From: Bacteroidales bacterium
Lineage (GTDB): Bacteria; Bacteroidota; Bacteroidia; Bacteroidales; P3
Direction of reading: 5' to 3'
DNA: 51,894 bases
NCBI GenBank assembly: GCA_009785425.1
Contig: WQWI01000012.1
Location: forward strand, 1-51,894
The notes under the pieces: model-generated
The model's database searches: none
What the model was told of the DNA's origin: nothing
Seen by the model: the letters and a program-made list of their open reading frames with translations, nothing else
In this document: in pieces, positions 9,101 to 16,127 of the stretch
Numbering within the stretch: position 1 is the stretch's first letter
How the letters are laid out: the number at the start of each line of letters is the position of its first letter
Position numbers and translations under genes: made by a program

Positions 9101-10033
9101 TTAACTTGCTTTGCGAAATTGAAGTGGTGTTTGTTTGGTTTTATTTTTGAACAAACGACTAAAATATTGCGGATATTCAAATCCGAGCAAATAGGCAATT
9201 TCATTAACCGACAAATTAGTTGTGAGCAGTAGATTTTTTGCACGCTCTATCAAGTATGCATGAATGTGTTGTTGTGTGTTTTGTCCGGTAAGATTTCGCA
9301 AAAGATCGCTCAAATAATTCACAGACATTGCCAATTCCGTAGCTATTTCGTTCGGAGTAACAAATTTTTCCTTATCACTGTCGAAATGTTTGTGAAGTAT
9401 GGTTTGAAAACGCGTTAAGATATCAGTTTCTACGCTGTTTCTTGTTCTGAATTGGCGCGTATAAAAACGCTCTGCATAATTCAGCAAAACATCAAGTTGC
9501 GACACGATTATGTCTTGGCAATGTGCATCAATACTGCGGTTGCTCTCGTCATAGATGTTTTGCATTATGCCCTCAATCACTGTTTGTTCTGCATCAGACA
9601 TATGCAAAGCCTCGTTTGTTTCGTAAGAAAAGAATTTCAGTTTGCCGATTTTTACGCCCAGTGCATACTTGCGAATAAAATCGGGATGAAATGCCAATAC
9701 CCAGCCTGAGACATCAGAAATGTCCGGACTTTCATAATCTCCGCTCCAAGAATGTACTTGCCCGGGTGCAAAAAAGCTCATTAACCCTCGTTTAAAATCG
9801 TATTCACGCCAACCGTAAACCGACGTGCATTGCGAACCATCTTTCATTAAGATTGAATACAAATTAAGCTGTACCGATTTGCTTAATGTAGTGATACTTT
9901 TCTCCGATGCAGTGAAGCTTTTCGCATCAGATAAGTGGAAAATGCCAATCAACGGGTGATTGGCGGGTGGCAATCCAAACAGTTTCGTTGCCTCCCCAAC
10001 AGTGTTGATTTTTATTAATTCGTTTGATTTCAT
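9101..10033 (-). CDS. AraC-family transcriptional regulator
   Basis: A 310-aa protein with an N-terminal cupin-like sensing half (residues 1-190) and two C-terminal HTH motifs: IATELAMSVNYLSDLLRNLT and LSVNEIAYLLGFEYPQYFSR, the AraC signature, followed by KTPLQFRK-like residues (KQTPLQFRK). It likely binds DNA and responds to a small ligand. The -7 box TATCTTTG (10038-10045, minus strand) sits 4 nt from the ATG. The adjacent acetyltransferase gene has the same start context, so the two are possibly regulated alike. Targets are unknown. Confidence 0.92.
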   Translation of the reverse strand: MKSNELIKINTVGEATKLFGLPPANHPLIGIFHLSDAKSFTASEKSITTLSKSVQLNLYSILMKDGSQCTSVYGWREYDFKRGLMSFFAPGQVHSWSGDYESPDISDVSGWVLAFHPDFIRKYALGVKIGKLKFFSYETNEALHMSDAEQTVIEGIMQNIYDESNRSIDAHCQDIIVSQLDVLLNYAERFYTRQFRTRNSVETDILTRFQTILHKHFDSDKEKFVTPNEIATELAMSVNYLSDLLRNLTGQNTQQHIHAYLIERAKNLLLTTNLSVNEIAYLLGFEYPQYFSRLFKNKTKQTPLQFRKAS

Positions 10034-10037
10034 TTTG

Positions 10038-10045
10038 CAAAGATA
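10038..10045 (-). promoter_or_regulatory. Promoter -7 box abutting the AraC-type gene
   Basis: TATCTTTG on the minus strand, 4 nt upstream of the ATG at 10033. Transcription should begin at or next to the start codon. Confidence 0.6.
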
Positions 10046-10633
10046 TTAACTTTTTATTAAATTATTGCTGTTGTATAAGTCAAAAGAATAGATATAGGCT
10101 AGTTTTCCAATAGTGTGAGGCATATGCCCACACACATCTGTGCAGGATTTTGTTTCTAACAATATCCCACCGCACTTTTGAATCATTTTGTTAGACTTAA
10201 TATTATCCGAGGTGCATCCTATAAGTATTTTTTCAATGTTTAGCGATTTTACAAAATCCAAGGTCTTTGTCATCATTTCTTTAAAGTAAAGTCCTTTTCT
10301 TTCGCTTGGACGAATGGACACGCCTAAGTGCCCGCAATACTGCATTAAGGCACTACTTTCTAAGCTATGCCGAATATCAATTATTCCTATGATTTTATCA
10401 TCGCTTTTTCTAACAGCAAAAAATGTAGTTGATTGAACATATCCACTTTGCACCGTATCTTTGCGACGATTATTTGTGTTTAAAACAAGCCATGGTTCAT
10501 ATTCCATTCGGTCAAGCAAAACACTTCCGGGTATATAATATTCTTGATTTTCAAAAAAGTCATTTTTGAAACTTTCTGCTGATGTTTTGTGTTGCAGTGT
10601 TGGTAGTTGCAGTTCTATTTTGTTCGATTTCAT
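10046..10633 (-). CDS. GNAT-family N-acetyltransferase
   Basis: A 195-aa protein with the RimJ/RimL-like GNAT layout: a beta strand TTFFAVRKSDDKIIGIIDIR, LGVSIRPSERKGLYFKEMM at the acetyl-CoA loop, then CTSDNIKSNKMIQKCGGI, which fits the conserved N-x-x-S-x-x-x-x-x-K-x-G helix. It transfers an acetyl group from acetyl-CoA; the substrate is unknown. It lies 12 nt upstream of the AraC-type gene on the same strand, and each has its own -7 box close to the ATG. Confidence 0.85.
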   Translation of the reverse strand: MKSNKIELQLPTLQHKTSAESFKNDFFENQEYYIPGSVLLDRMEYEPWLVLNTNNRRKDTVQSGYVQSTTFFAVRKSDDKIIGIIDIRHSLESSALMQYCGHLGVSIRPSERKGLYFKEMMTKTLDFVKSLNIEKILIGCTSDNIKSNKMIQKCGGILLETKSCTDVCGHMPHTIGKLAYIYSFDLYNSNNLIKS

Positions 10634-10637
10634 TTTG

Positions 10638-10645
10638 CAAAGATA
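10638..10645 (-). promoter_or_regulatory. Promoter -7 box abutting the acetyltransferase gene
   Basis: TATCTTTG on the minus strand, 4 nt before the ATG at 10633. The string TATCTTTGCAAAATGAAATC is shared exactly with the AraC-type gene. Confidence 0.6.
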
Positions 10646-10733
10646 ACGAAAAGAACATTTTCAGAACTAAACAAAACGAGGACAATTTTATACAAAACGT
10701 GGTTTCGTCAAATTTCATTTTGTGAAAATTTCG

Positions 10734-10741
10734 TATCTTTG
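10734..10741 (+). promoter_or_regulatory. prfB promoter -7 box
   Basis: TATCTTTG 55 nt upstream of the prfB ATG at 10797. Confidence 0.6.
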
Positions 10742-10796
10742 CAAACCGTAATCAGAAATAGCAAATAAAATGACACTATTAATTTCCTAATTCAAA

Positions 10797-11967
10797 ATGT
10801 ACAGCGTAGAACAACAAAAAAACTTAGAATCAAGAGTCGCCGACCTGAGGAGGTTTCTTTGACATCGACAAAAAACTTGTGGCTATAGCCGAAGAAGAAG
10901 AGCAGTCGCTTTCGCCTGATTTTTGGAACGATTCCAAAAAAGCTGAAGCACATTTAAAGCGTATTCAAGAGAAAAAAATCTGGACGGACGAGTTTCAACA
11001 GATTGAAAGAGCGTTGGAAGATTTGGCTGTGATGGTTGAAATTTCAATTGAAAATGGAGAAACCGTCATTCCCGCGAAGGCGGGAATCCCCCGGAATGAG
11101 GGGAACGAACACCTGCAAGGGGATTCCCGCCTTCGCGGGAATGACGACCCAATAATCGACGAGGTCGAAAAACAATTCGAAATCACCAAAAGATTAATCG
11201 AAAAACTGGAATTCAAAAACATGCTTTCCGCTGAGGAAGACCGCATGGGTGCTATTGTTACGATAAACTCCGGTGCAGGTGGAACCGAAAGTCAAGATTG
11301 GGCAGAAATGCTGATGCGCATGTATATTCGCTACGGCGAACGCAACAACTACAAAGTAACCACACTTGACTTGCAAGACGGCGATACCGCCGGAATCAAG
11401 CAAGCCACTTTGGAGTTCGATGGTACTTTCGCTTACGGACATCTAAAAAGTGAAAGCGGTGTGCATCGTTTGGTACGCTTGTCGCCATTTGATTCGGCAA
11501 ATAAACGTCATACATCGTTTGCCTCAGTTTACGCCTATCCTATCGTTGACGAGAACATCGAAATCGAGATCAATCCTGCCGATATTTCATGGGATACGTT
11601 TCGTAGTAGCGGTCCCGGCGGACAAAACGTAAATAAAGTTGAGACCGCCGTTCGCCTAAAACACGCACCATCGGGAATAATCATAGAGTGTCAAGTCACG
11701 CGTTCGCAACAACAAAATCGCGAAAAAGCCTTGCAAATGCTCAAGTCTCAGCTTTACGAAATGGAGCTTCGAAAAAAACGGGAAAAACTTGCCGAAATCG
11801 AAGGTTCGAAAAAGAAAATCGAGTGGGGCTCGCAAATCCGTTCTTATGTGATGCATCCCTACAAAATGGTGAAAGATTTACGTACCGGAGTCGAAACCTC
11901 CAATGTTCAGGCTGTCATGGACGGCGAATTAGATGCCTTCATCAAAGCTTATTTAATGGAGTTTTAA
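10797..11967 (+). CDS. prfB: Peptide chain release factor 2, programmed +1 frameshift, with an in-frame palindromic insert
   Basis: RF2 releases the peptide at UGA and UAA. Translation starts at 10797 and meets an in-frame TGA at 10860-10862 after 21 codons. The signal is complete: an internal AGGAGG three bases before CTT-TGA-C. A +1 shift continues from 10861, giving 389 aa, so the gene autoregulates through RF2 level. The codon-recognition SPF tripeptide (LSPFDSANK) and GGQ at about 274-276 (GPGGQNVNK) are present. Residues about 90-117, in the N-terminal helical domain, are encoded by an 83-bp palindromic repeat (11064-11146) and are absent from usual RF2 proteins of about 365 aa. Confidence 0.96.
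10848..10863 (+). promoter_or_regulatory. prfB programmed +1 frameshift site
   Basis: CTGAGGAGGTTTCTTTGAC context: the Shine-Dalgarno-like AGGAGG is followed at short spacing by the slippery codon CTT (10857-10859), the stop TGA (10860-10862) and C. This matches the canonical RF2 autoregulatory site and is notable because Shine-Dalgarno sequences are otherwise rare here. Confidence 0.95.
11064..11146. repeat. 83-bp palindromic element inside prfB
   Basis: A 28-nt left arm (11064-11091, CGTCATTCCCGCGAAGGCGG...) is perfectly complementary to the right arm (11119-11146), separated by 27 nt. Each arm also contains a smaller CCCGC/GCGGG hairpin. It is read through in frame in prfB. Relatives with the ATTCCCGC...GCGGGAAT core occur at 13651-13713 and 16826-16887. 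Confidence 0.95.
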
Positions 11968-11976
11968 TGGTAAATG

Positions 11977-12047
11977 GTTAATGATTAGTGGCTAATGGTT
12001 AGTTCTTCAAAAGCAGTGCAGACTAACCACTAAATCACTAAATTAAC
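11977..12047. repeat. Imperfect inverted repeat after prfB
   Basis: Left arm 11977-12003 (ending TGGTTAGT) and right arm 12022-12047 (starting ACTAACCA) are imperfect complements of the AT-rich TTAGTG-TTAATGG type. A similar string lies at the end of rmuC (about 20211-20236). It may act as a terminator for prfB. Confidence 0.6.
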
Positions 12048-12101
12048 AGTTATGTTGATAATTTTTCCGACAAAAACTATGCATAATTCAATTTTTTTGC
12101 T

Positions 12102-12109
12102 TACCTTTG
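12102..12109 (+). promoter_or_regulatory. acpP-fabF promoter -7 box
   Basis: TACCTTTG 30 nt before the acpP start codon. Confidence 0.65.
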
Positions 12110-12139
12110 CACCGATATTAACCAATTAAAACATTTAAC

Positions 12140-12376
12140 ATGTCAGAAATTGCAAACAAAGTAACAGCTATTATCACGGACAAACTTGGTGTTGACGAGA
12201 AAGAAGTTGTACCAGCAGCAAGCTTTACCAATGATCTGGGTGCCGATTCGCTCGACACAGTTGAATTAATCATGGAACTTGAAAAGGAATTCAACCTCTC
12301 TATTCCGGATGCCGAAGCCGAAAAAATCTCCACTGTTGGAGACGCGATCGCCTACATTGAGGCAAATGCGAAATAA
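12140..12376 (+). CDS. acpP: Acyl carrier protein
   Basis: A 78-aa acidic protein with the phosphopantetheine attachment motif [10 protein letters not shown] (Ser37) and the usual four-helix pattern. It carries growing acyl chains in type II fatty acid synthesis. It lies 15 bp upstream of fabF, the standard acpP-fabF-rnc order. Confidence 0.97.
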   Translation: MSEIANKVTAIITDKLGVDEKEVVPAASFTNDLGADSLDTVELIMELEKEFNLSIPDAEAEKISTVGDAIAYIEANAK

Positions 12377-12391
12377 TTTTTTCTTCGCCTA

Positions 12392-13642
12392 ATGAATAGA
12401 AGAGTAGTTATTACAGGACTTGGCTCCCTAACGCCTATTGGCAACTCCGTCCCGGAGTATTGGAATAGCCTGCTTGCAGGCGTTAGCGGAGCTGCTCCTA
12501 TTACAAGATTTGACGCCTCAAAATTCAAGACACAATTTGCTTGCGAAGTAAAAAACTTCGATATTGAGCAAATTATGGATCGAAAAGAGGCTCGCAGGCA
12601 CGACTTGTACACACAGTTCGCTTTTGCTGCTTCTGATGAAGCTATCGCCGACTCAGGTATAAAGTCAGATAAGTTGAATTTGGATCGCATTGGTGTGATT
12701 TGGGCTTCAGGAATAGGTGGTTTAATCACCTTTTACGAAGAGGTTCGAGATTTTACCAATGGTGATGGAACACCTCGTTTCAGTCCGTTTTTCATCCCAA
12801 AAATGATTGCGGATATTGCGGCGGGGCATATTTCCATTAAACACGGCTTTAGAGGTCCGAATTTTGCTACGGTTTCGGCTTGTGCTTCCTCTGCAAGTGC
12901 AATTGCCGATGCCTTCACTTACATCAAAATGGGGAAGGTAGATGCATTTGTTTGCGGAGGCTCAGAAGCGGCAGTTAATCAGGCCGGTATCGGTGGATTT
13001 AACGCAATGCATGCTCTTTCCACTCGAAACGATAGCCCTCAAACGGCTTCTCGTCCGTTCGACTTAGATCGCGATGGATTTGTTTTGGGAGAAGGTGCTG
13101 CAGGCTTGGTTCTCGAAGAACTTGAGCACGCAAAGGCACGTGGTGCAAAAATTTATGCAGAGATCGTAGGTTGCGGAATGACAGGCGATGCTTATCACAT
13201 GACCGCACCACACCCTGAAGGTCTGGGAGCTGCTAATGCCATGAAAATGGCGATGGAAGAAGGGAATATCAGCCCTATCGAAGTTGGTCATTTGAACACA
13301 CACGGAACTTCCACGCCTGTTGGAGATCCCGCAGAAGTTTCTGCAATTATCAATGTCTTTGGAGAAAATGCTTTCAATATAAATATCAATTCTACAAAAT
13401 CCATGCACGGACACCTTTTGGGTGCAGCAGGAGCAGTAGAAGCAATTGCTACCATTTTGGCAGTAAAGAACGATACCGTGCCACCGACCATCAACCACTT
13501 TACAGATGACCCGGTGTTTGATAAGCGTCTGAATTTTACGTTTGGACAACCTCAAAAACGTGAAGTGAATGTAGCGTTGAGCAATACGTTCGGCTTCGGC
13601 GGGCACAACGTTTCGTTGGCGTTCAAGAAATACGTTGGGTAG
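12392..13642 (+). CDS. fabF: 3-oxoacyl-[acyl-carrier-protein] synthase II
   Basis: Condensing enzyme that elongates acyl-ACP with malonyl-ACP. The 416-aa protein keeps the whole active site: Cys164 in TVSACASSASA, His304 in NTHGTSTPVGD, and Lys336 and His341 in TKSMHGHLLGAAG. The glycine-rich C-terminus SNTFGFGGHN is intact. It follows acpP closely and precedes rnc; a palindromic repeat fills the fabF-rnc gap. Confidence 0.97.
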   Translation: MNRRVVITGLGSLTPIGNSVPEYWNSLLAGVSGAAPITRFDASKFKTQFACEVKNFDIEQIMDRKEARRHDLYTQFAFAASDEAIADSGIKSDKLNLDRIGVIWASGIGGLITFYEEVRDFTNGDGTPRFSPFFIPKMIADIAAGHISIKHGFRGPNFATVSACASSASAIADAFTYIKMGKVDAFVCGGSEAAVNQAGIGGFNAMHALSTRNDSPQTASRPFDLDRDGFVLGEGAAGLVLEELEHAKARGAKIYAEIVGCGMTGDAYHMTAPHPEGLGAANAMKMAMEEGNISPIEVGHLNTHGTSTPVGDPAEVSAIINVFGENAFNININSTKSMHGHLLGAAGAVEAIATILAVKNDTVPPTINHFTDDPVFDKRLNFTFGQPQKREVNVALSNTFGFGGHNVSLAFKKYVG

Positions 13643-13650
13643 TTCTTCGG

Positions 13651-13713
13651 CGTCATTGCGGGCTTGACCCGCAATCCCCTCGCTATGGGATTCCCGCGAA
13701 AGCGGGAATGACG
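13651..13713. repeat. Paired palindromic element between fabF and rnc
   Basis: Two hairpins back to back: ATTGCGGG...CCCGCAAT (left) and ATTCCCGC...GCGGGAAT (right), bounded by CGTCATT and AATGACG. Same general design as the element inside prfB. It starts 8 bp after the fabF stop codon. Confidence 0.9.
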
Positions 13714-13732
13714 GTTCGGAACTTTGGTTGCT

Positions 13733-14464
13733 ATGAATATGTTAAGATTCTTTCGCATATATTTTTCCAAGGACAAATCATTATTTCTGTCAATCAAAAA
13801 CATTCTCGGTTTTTATCCCGGGAATGTTTTTTTGTACCGAACAGCCTTTACGCACAGCTCCGTAAATCGTCAAAGTTCCGGTGGACATCTCATCAACAAC
13901 GAGCGTCTGGAATACCTGGGAGACGCTGTTCTTAGTTTGGTTGTCGCCGATTTTCTCTATAAGAAATACCCTTTGGCGGGAGAAGGTTTTTTAACGGAAA
14001 TGCGTTCGAAAATTGTCAGTCGTCGAACCTTGAACCATATCGCACACAAAATGGGATTGTCCGAATTGGTTTGGCGGCAAAAAGGCGTTGCAAATTCGTT
14101 TAAATCTATCGACGGAGATACTCTGGAAGCCTTAATTGGTGCCATTTACATTGATAAAGGCTACGAATTTACCAAGCATATTATTATCAAACGTATCCTC
14201 CAAGAATACCTCGACATCCACGATGTGGAAAAACGCGAGTGGAATTACAAAAGCAAATTGCTAAATGCAATGGCAAAACTCCGAAAAACTGTTAGTTTCA
14301 ACGTGGTCAAAACTACCGGAAGAGGGGCAAGAAAACTCTATCATGTCGAAGTCGTCATCGACAAAACCGTTGTAGGAAAAGGTCAGGATTTTTCAATCAA
14401 AGCCGCTGAACAAATCGCAGCAGGACGTGCGTATGAACAATTGAATTTGTCGGACGATAGTTAA
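13733..14464 (+). CDS. rnc: Ribonuclease III
   Basis: Cleaves double-stranded RNA in rRNA processing. The signature NERLEYLGDAVLS is at about residues 56-68, a second acidic motif (GDTLEALIGAIY) follows near 125, and a dsRNA-binding domain fills the C-terminal third (KSKLLNAMAKL ... AAEQIAAGRAYEQL). A longer frame would begin at TTG 13724; ATG 13733 is preferred, giving 243 aa. An ATG two codons further on is also possible. Confidence 0.95.
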   Translation: MNMLRFFRIYFSKDKSLFLSIKNILGFYPGNVFLYRTAFTHSSVNRQSSGGHLINNERLEYLGDAVLSLVVADFLYKKYPLAGEGFLTEMRSKIVSRRTLNHIAHKMGLSELVWRQKGVANSFKSIDGDTLEALIGAIYIDKGYEFTKHIIIKRILQEYLDIHDVEKREWNYKSKLLNAMAKLRKTVSFNVVKTTGRGARKLYHVEVVIDKTVVGKGQDFSIKAAEQIAAGRAYEQLNLSDDS

Positions 14465-14465
14465 C

Positions 14466-14491
14466 AGATCCCTCACTACGTTCGGGATAAC
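14466..14491. repeat. Half palindromic element after rnc
   Basis: GATCCCTCACTACGTTCGGGATAACG resembles one arm of the 69-bp element at 5783-5851 (GATCCCTCGACTACGCTCGGGATGACG) with decay. Confidence 0.65.
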
Positions 14492-14510
14492 GGGCGTTAT
14501 TGGTGGGAAG

Positions 14511-14549
14511 AAAAGGGTTTGGCGACAAAGTCACCAAACCCTTTTTTTT
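14511..14549 (+). terminator. rnc terminator
   Basis: GGGTTTGGCGAC (14515-14526) pairs with GTCACCAAACCC (14530-14541) with one mismatch across an AAA loop, preceded by As and followed by eight Ts. Confidence 0.9.
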
Positions 14550-14568
14550 CTCTCTTTTTTTTACTACA

Positions 14569-14606
14569 CGTCATTCCGAAGGAGCAAAGCGACTGAGGAA
14601 TCTGCC
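14569..14606. repeat. CGTCATTCC-type repeat downstream of pyrI
   Basis: CGTCATTCCGA ... GAGGAATCT arms with an AGCAAAGCGACT centre. The same arm type as 35153-35180 in rsmE. Confidence 0.7.
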
Positions 14607-14616
14607 TGCTACTGAC

Positions 14617-15072
14617 CTAAACGAACTCTATATTGGTTTTGGTTGTATTTTTCTCACAGTACCGGCATTTCAGTACAATTTCATCTTTGTTCACAACCTC
14701 GAAATGCGTTAACACATTTTCGTGATTGGTGATGCAGTTCGGATTTACACACTTTACCAAACCCTTGATTTCGTCGGAAATTTCGACTTGTTTTTTACTG
14801 GCTACTTCGTAATCTCGAATTTCGATTAGCGTTGCCGTTGGCGAAACTAAGGCGATTTTACTGATTTCTTCGGGAGCAAAGAATTTGTTTGACACTTTGA
14901 TAATGCCTTTTTTTCCATATTTTTTGCTATCTAAATTTGCCCCGAAATAGATTTGATCCTTATATTTCGAGAGATTTAAAGTGTATAGCACACGCTCCAC
15001 ATGGTTTTGTGCGATATGGTCGATTACAGTGCCGTTTTTTATGGCGGATACTTGAAGTTCTTTTTTTTGCAT
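14617..15072 (-). CDS. pyrI: Aspartate carbamoyltransferase regulatory chain
   Basis: Nucleotide-binding allosteric subunit of aspartate transcarbamoylase. The chosen start (15072) gives 151 aa beginning MQKKELQVSAIKNGTVIDHI, as in the family. The N-terminal domain binds CTP/ATP; four zinc ligands are Cys108, Cys113, Cys136 and Cys139 (CVNPNC ... CRYC). A further upstream start in frame runs into the repeat at 15103 and is unlikely. It follows pyrB with a 101-bp gap, most of which is a 70-bp palindromic element. Confidence 0.95.
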   Translation of the reverse strand: MQKKELQVSAIKNGTVIDHIAQNHVERVLYTLNLSKYKDQIYFGANLDSKKYGKKGIIKVSNKFFAPEEISKIALVSPTATLIEIRDYEVASKKQVEISDEIKGLVKCVNPNCITNHENVLTHFEVVNKDEIVLKCRYCEKNTTKTNIEFV

Positions 15073-15102
15073 GATTGTTTGTTTTTTTATTATTACTCTA
15101 AT

Positions 15103-15172
15103 CGTCATCCCGAGCGAAGTCGAGGGATCTCCTTACTTCTTGGGGGATGTCTCGACTACGCTCGACATGACG
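15103..15172. repeat. 70-bp palindromic element between pyrB and pyrI
   Basis: Reverse-complement near-twin of the element at 5783-5851: the two differ by about two substitutions and one inserted C. One end lies a single base from the pyrB stop codon (15174-15176). It sits in the pyrBI transcript. Confidence 0.92.
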
Positions 15173-15173
15173 G

Positions 15174-16082
15174 CTACACAGCACCAAGAATAGCAGATAG
15201 CAACGCCTGCCTCACATAAACGCCGTTCTGTGCTTGCTGAAAATAATACGCTTGTGGCGTATCGTCCACCTCTTCCGAAATTTCGTTCACACGTGGAAGC
15301 GGATGCAGAATTTTCAAATTATCTTTGCAGTTTTTGAGTTGATCTTTCGTCAAAATATACGAGTTTTTCACATTTTCGTATTCGATCGGATCAGCAAAAC
15401 GTTCACGCTGTACACGCGTCATATAGAGAATATCCACTTTGTCGATAGCCTCTTCAATTGAGAGATATTGATGATATTCGAGGTTTTTGTCTTTGATATG
15501 CTGCTTCACGTAACTTGGCAATTTCAGGGCTTCCGGCGAAATCAAATGAAACGTTGTATCGAAATCACACATCGCAATTACTAGCGAATGTACGGTTCTT
15601 CCATATTTCAAATCGCCCACAAACGCAATGTTGAGCTTATCCAATTTGCCCTGTGTTTTTCGGATGGAATACATATCCAACAAACATTGTGTCGGATGTT
15701 GATTGGCTCCATCGCCTGCATTGATGATGGGCACAGGTGATACTTCGCTCGCCCATCTTGCACTTCCGGCAAGCGGATGACGCATCACGATAACGTCGGA
15801 ATAACAAGCTACCGTAAGGACTGTATCCTTCAAAGATTCGCCTTTTTTTGCACTCGTTGTGCCTGCATCAGAAAACCCGATTACGCGTGCTCCCAATTGA
15901 TTTGCAGCTGACTCAAAACTCAGCCGTGTACGTGTAGAAGGTTCAAAAAACAGGGTCGAAACCACCTTATCGGAGAGAATCGGTTGGCGAGGATTTTTTT
16001 CAAAGCCTTCGGCAATATCTAAGATTTCTAAAATCTCGGATTTGCTGTAGTCGTTGATGGAGATTAAGCTTTTTTCTTTCAT
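15174..16082 (-). CDS. pyrB: Aspartate carbamoyltransferase catalytic chain
   Basis: Condenses aspartate and carbamoyl phosphate in pyrimidine synthesis. The carbamoyl phosphate site FFEPSTRTRLSFE is at residues 45-57, with HPTQCLLDMYSI and HPLPRVNEI further on. At 302 aa it is the usual length. It is transcribed with pyrI. No leader attenuator is evident in the short gap to coaBC. Confidence 0.97.
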   Translation of the reverse strand: MKEKSLISINDYSKSEILEILDIAEGFEKNPRQPILSDKVVSTLFFEPSTRTRLSFESAANQLGARVIGFSDAGTTSAKKGESLKDTVLTVACYSDVIVMRHPLAGSARWASEVSPVPIINAGDGANQHPTQCLLDMYSIRKTQGKLDKLNIAFVGDLKYGRTVHSLVIAMCDFDTTFHLISPEALKLPSYVKQHIKDKNLEYHQYLSIEEAIDKVDILYMTRVQRERFADPIEYENVKNSYILTKDQLKNCKDNLKILHPLPRVNEISEEVDDTPQAYYFQQAQNGVYVRQALLSAILGAV

Positions 16083-16127
16083 ATTGTTTGTTTTTGTGTT
16101 GCATGTTCAAAAAAAAAAGGACAACAA

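Noticed and set aside
13064-13606. 180-aa minus-strand ORF within fabF
   Set aside because: Shadow of fabF; Cys/His-rich low-quality protein without motifs.
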